In this document: piece after piece, positions 61,010 to 64,000 of the stretch
How the letters are laid out: each line of letters begins with the position of its first letter
Numbering within the stretch: position 1 is the first letter of the stretch
NCBI GenBank assembly: GCA_001936135.1
Contig: CP012812.1
Coordinates: 1,612,001 to 1,676,000, forward strand
DNA: 64,000 nucleotides
Direction of reading: 5' to 3'
Source: Saccharomycopsis fibuligera x Saccharomycopsis cf. fibuligera
Taxonomy: Eukaryota > Ascomycota > Saccharomycetes > Ascoideales > Saccharomycopsidaceae
Position numbers and translations under genes: made by a program
The notes under the pieces: generated by a model
The model's database searches: none
The model's input: the letters and a program-made list of their open reading frames with translations, nothing else
What the model was told of the DNA's origin: nothing

Positions 61010-63202
61010 GCAACTTCACTCATCTCAACTGTATTTCGCTTTATTTAGCGACACTCTCTTATATCTTGTTTGATACCCCTTCATCTTGCTGGTTTTTGAT
61101 GCTATGCCTTTTTTCATGTTTCGCTACTTTATATTTATATCGTTGTGATATCTACAAATTTTATTACCCAAAATGTGCTTCTATTTTTTGACTTGCCAAT
61201 TTCGTTTGAAGTTTGGTTTTTGTTAATGACTCTTGTGTTCTACAGTTTTCTTTGTGGCCTAGTTCACATATGTCTTTTTTGTCTTTTTGTTTCTCTATTT
61301 CATTTACTTTTCTCTTCTTTCTCAGATTCACACATGCTTTATTATTGCTTTATTAATACCCTTGTTCTCTGCTTAATCATTATATTTTTTTCTCATTGGT
61401 TACTATTACTCGGTTTTATCTCATCCAATCGCGTTTTAGTTTTGTTAATAGTAATACTTTCAAAAAGTTTTTATATACACCAACACATCACACTGCACCA
61501 TAGTATAATTCAAAAAAATTTCTAATTTTATTTTATTATCTACAACTAATCTTGCCATTAACTGTACGATACATACCGTAACCGAAAGGCATATTGTTCT
61601 TACTCCTATTTTTTGCACATCCCGCGAACTTAAAATACATGCGTTGCTTACACAACACTAAAAAATTTGTGATAAAACAAAAAGAAAACAATAAAAAAAA
61701 GAAAAAAAATTTGAAAGGCTGGCTGCTTTGACGCCTGCCTTGTTTTCTTAACGATTAACGATTATTAACCTTTACTTTTATGCATAGTGCAATATTCATG
61801 TACTGTATGCAAAGCGCAGTGGCTTCTGCAGAGTTGCAGACGGTATTTCACTTTAAATTTTTATCAGTATCTAGTAATAGCTGTCGATATGCCCAAGAAA
61901 ATTATTAAAAAACAATAAAAAACAAAAACAAAAAAAAAAAAATAAAAATAAACCAATTCTAATGACGCTTTTTTTTCTTTTTTTTTTTTTTTTTACATTT
62001 CCTTTTTTTTTCATTATTTGGTTTTTGATTCTCGATTATAATTCCGGGTTCAAGTCTTTTTCTATCGGCTTTATCGCGCATGCAACTCTTTTATTTTATT
62101 TTACAATTCATACAAATGACGCCAGGAATTGTTTAAATCCCCGCAACAATTATTGGCTCAAGCAAATATATGGTAAATTTTAGTGAAAGCAGCAACTTGC
62201 CAAGAAATAATCTATTTTCACACCATGTTTGAGACAATAAAGCGAAAGCTTCATAGTTGAGGCACTTTTGCACCCAACTTACTATTTGTTTGTGTTTCTC
62301 TTTAACGAAGTTGTGTTTGCAAACCATGGGTTATAACCTTGCCCGTTCGGCTCAGAATAAATATGCAATTAAATGCTCATCTATGTATACATGCTGCGTC
62401 TATATATTTATGAAAATCAGCAAATGAGCAAACCTGAGGATCCTAAAAGGCGAATTCGAATTTAGAAACCTTTACATTAAGGAACTTCAAAAAATCTTTA
62501 TGTTTTAATCATTATATGCCAATATTTGTACGAGACTGTATTGTTATTGTAACTTGTAATGAATACTTTTCTCAAAGTTGTAAACCTGTGCTCGTTGAGC
62601 TTGTTAAAAGCAAAATTAGCAAAATTAGAAAACGAAGACTTCATTATTAAATAACATTGAAACGTGTTATAATATATTAATTTGATAACCGTTGTACAGA
62701 TAATTGTTTATTTTGACATACACCATCGTTATATGCTTCCGGTAGAATGGATAGCATAACCAAGCACCCGATTGACTGATTATTAATACCCAACACATGA
62801 GCAAGTTGAGGTCAAGGCCAAGCCAATAACAATAAACAAACCAATATGAAAATGAAAAGAAAGATTACTAAAGAAAGATGTGTTATTAAACAAACGCTGC
62901 AAGGTAACAAAAAAAAAAAGCAAAAACAAAACAAAAAGTAAAACAAAAATCAAAAAACCAGTAGAAAAGAAAAATACAAAATTAAACCGTAAAACTGTTT
63001 AGTCAGTAGTAGTAGTAGTAGTAGTAGTAGTGATAGTAATATTAATAGAAGCAAAAAAGAAATTGGAAAGAGAGGGAAGAAAAAAAAGTAAAAAGATAAA
63101 AAAAAAACGAATTACATCATGAGCTTATGAGTAAAAGCGAGCAAAAGAACGCAGAATGCAAAACACAAAAACGCGAAAACGCATAGGTACTGATATGTTT
63201 CC
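61010..63202. other. Intergenic, convergent 3' ends
   Basis: 2.2 kb between the GPI-protein and PKC1 stops. The left half is T-rich and the right half is A-rich on the plus strand. A 126-codon frame at 61145-61525 starts without an ATG and codes only Phe/Leu/Ser-rich sequence from the T-rich DNA. Also present: A and T runs at 61920-62005, and an AGT array at 63005-63031. No gene or RNA is seen. Confidence 0.55.
63005..63031. repeat. AGT trinucleotide microsatellite
   Basis: Nine copies of AGT in the 3' flank of PKC1. Confidence 0.9.
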
Positions 63203-64000
63203 TTAAAGGTAATCATCACTCATATGAGAGAATCCTCTAAATTTCTCTTGCATTGATGAATCCAAAGTAGAGTTAACTGGTGTCAATCTTGGAGTTTCTG
63301 CAGTAAACTCATCATCAAAATTAGAAATATCATGTTCAGATTTCACTTCAGGTAAATATGGTGGAGGAATCCGCAAATTCAATACATCATCAAAACTAAT
63401 ATTCCTAAAATATGGATGTTCCATAACTTCTTCGGCATCTCTTGGCCCAGCACCTAAACGTTGAGTTGGATCTCTAGTTAATAATGCTTGAAGAATTTCT
63501 ACTGATTCTCTAGCCATTTGAATTGGATATAACGGTTCATCGGTCAAGATGGCATTAAAAATTTCTTCTTCATCACCTCCTCTGAATGGAGATTGACCTA
63601 AAAGCATTTGATACAATAAAACGCCAAATGCCCACCAGTCCACTGCTTTACCATACTTTTGTTCCTTTAAAATTTCTGGAGCCATAAATTCTGGGGTACC
63701 ACAAAATGTAGAAGTGGTGTTACCATACCACATCTCCTCTTTACACAAGCCATAATCTGCAATCTTTATATGTCCAGAAGTGGTAAGCAAAATGTTATCC
63801 AATTTCAAATCACGGTAGATTACTCCATTATCATGGAAATATTTTAGACCAAGTAGTACTTCAGCAGCATAAAATTGAGCTCTTCTTTGCGAAAATCTGG
63901 CTTTTTGAATATGCCACATCAAATCACCACCAGAAACATACTCCATAACGAAATAAATTCTATTAGCAGTTTGGAAACAACAATGTAAGTTAATTAAGAA
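63203..64000 (-). CDS. PKC1: Protein kinase C, C-terminal catalytic part (partial)
   Basis: The C-terminal 266 codons of an AGC kinase; the gene continues past the right edge. Visible are the hinge [16 protein letters not shown], the catalytic loop [11 protein letters not shown], the DFG-position motif DYG (as in fungal Pkc1), the activation loop [15 protein letters not shown], with its Pdk1-target Thr, [18 protein letters not shown], and the C-tail with the turn motif (LTPVNSTL) and hydrophobic motif ([12 protein letters not shown]). The DYG and the tail match Pkc1 closely. Pkc1, activated by Rho1 at the cell surface, starts the Bck1-Mkk1/2-Slt2 cell-wall integrity cascade. The regulatory C1, C2 and HR1 domains lie outside the window. 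The stop is TAA at 63203-63205. Confidence 0.96.
   Translation of the reverse strand, partial: FLINLHCCFQTANRIYFVMEYVSGGDLMWHIQKARFSQRRAQFYAAEVLLGLKYFHDNGVIYRDLKLDNILLTTSGHIKIADYGLCKEEMWYGNTTSTFCGTPEFMAPEILKEQKYGKAVDWWAFGVLLYQMLLGQSPFRGGDEEEIFNAILTDEPLYPIQMARESVEILQALLTRDPTQRLGAGPRDAEEVMEHPYFRNISFDDVLNLRIPPPYLPEVKSEHDISNFDDEFTAETPRLTPVNSTLDSSMQEKFRGFSHMSDDYL

Noticed and set aside
61145-61525. 126-codon hydrophobic plus-strand frame
   Set aside because: It starts without an ATG in T-rich 3' flanking DNA; the hydrophobicity reflects base composition.
62440-62470. Possible tRNA B box (GAATTCGAATTT)
   Set aside because: Simple palindromic AT-rich word; no cloverleaf.
1-64000. CRISPR array, phage or bacterial-type elements
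   Set aside because: No regularly spaced direct repeats and no bacterial genes; the sequence is nuclear yeast DNA throughout.

Overview
The window is nuclear DNA from an ascomycete budding yeast. Signs are short or absent introns with GTAAGT/TACTAAC signals, an intron-bearing tRNA-Phe, a U6 snRNA gene with its B block behind the terminator, and typical yeast proteins (Sod2, Tup1, Shy1, Met22, Uga1, Aar2, Ecm14, Pkc1). The Asn/Gln-rich insertions, many A/T runs of 25-35 bases and the protein sequences suggest the Candida/Lodderomyces (CTG) clade. Lodderomyces elongisporus is my best guess, but this is inference. If it is CTG-clade, CTG codons should be read as Ser.

Layout. 1-411 is the start of an unrecognised gene running off the left edge, followed by a nearly featureless 4.8 kb. 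5.2-10.2 kb holds two tandem short-chain dehydrogenases and a sugar-porter-type MFS transporter, all on the minus strand; the transporter N-terminus appears frameshifted. 13.3-14.6 kb is SHY1. 15.2-16.3 kb is a nest of old retroelement remains (a LINE 3' fragment and LTR-like repeats) beside tRNA-Val. SOD2 is at 17.3 kb. Next come a BED-finger/hAT-like protein, a VPS9-domain Rab GEF, MET22, a spliced LrgA/LrgB-type membrane protein, a tRNA-Ile-lysidine-synthase-like protein, an aromatic aminotransferase, AAR2 and TUP1. tRNA-Phe (40.7 kb) lies beside a second copy of the LTR-like repeat. ECM14 follows, then a 4.9 kb sparse region with U6 snRNA and one doubtful small ORF. The right part holds a SAN1-like RING ligase, UGA1, a 2130-residue protein with three APSES/KilA-N-like modules, a GPI-type cell-surface protein and the C-terminal kinase domain of PKC1.

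The genes do not form one pathway. The dehydrogenase pair plus transporter could be a small metabolic cluster: the pair share a promoter word at the same distance from the ATG. Items most worth a second look are the triple APSES/KilA-N-like giant protein, the BED/hAT-derived gene, an inverted pair of Tbf1-type sites, the nested retroelement remains at tRNA genes, and the transporter frameshift.
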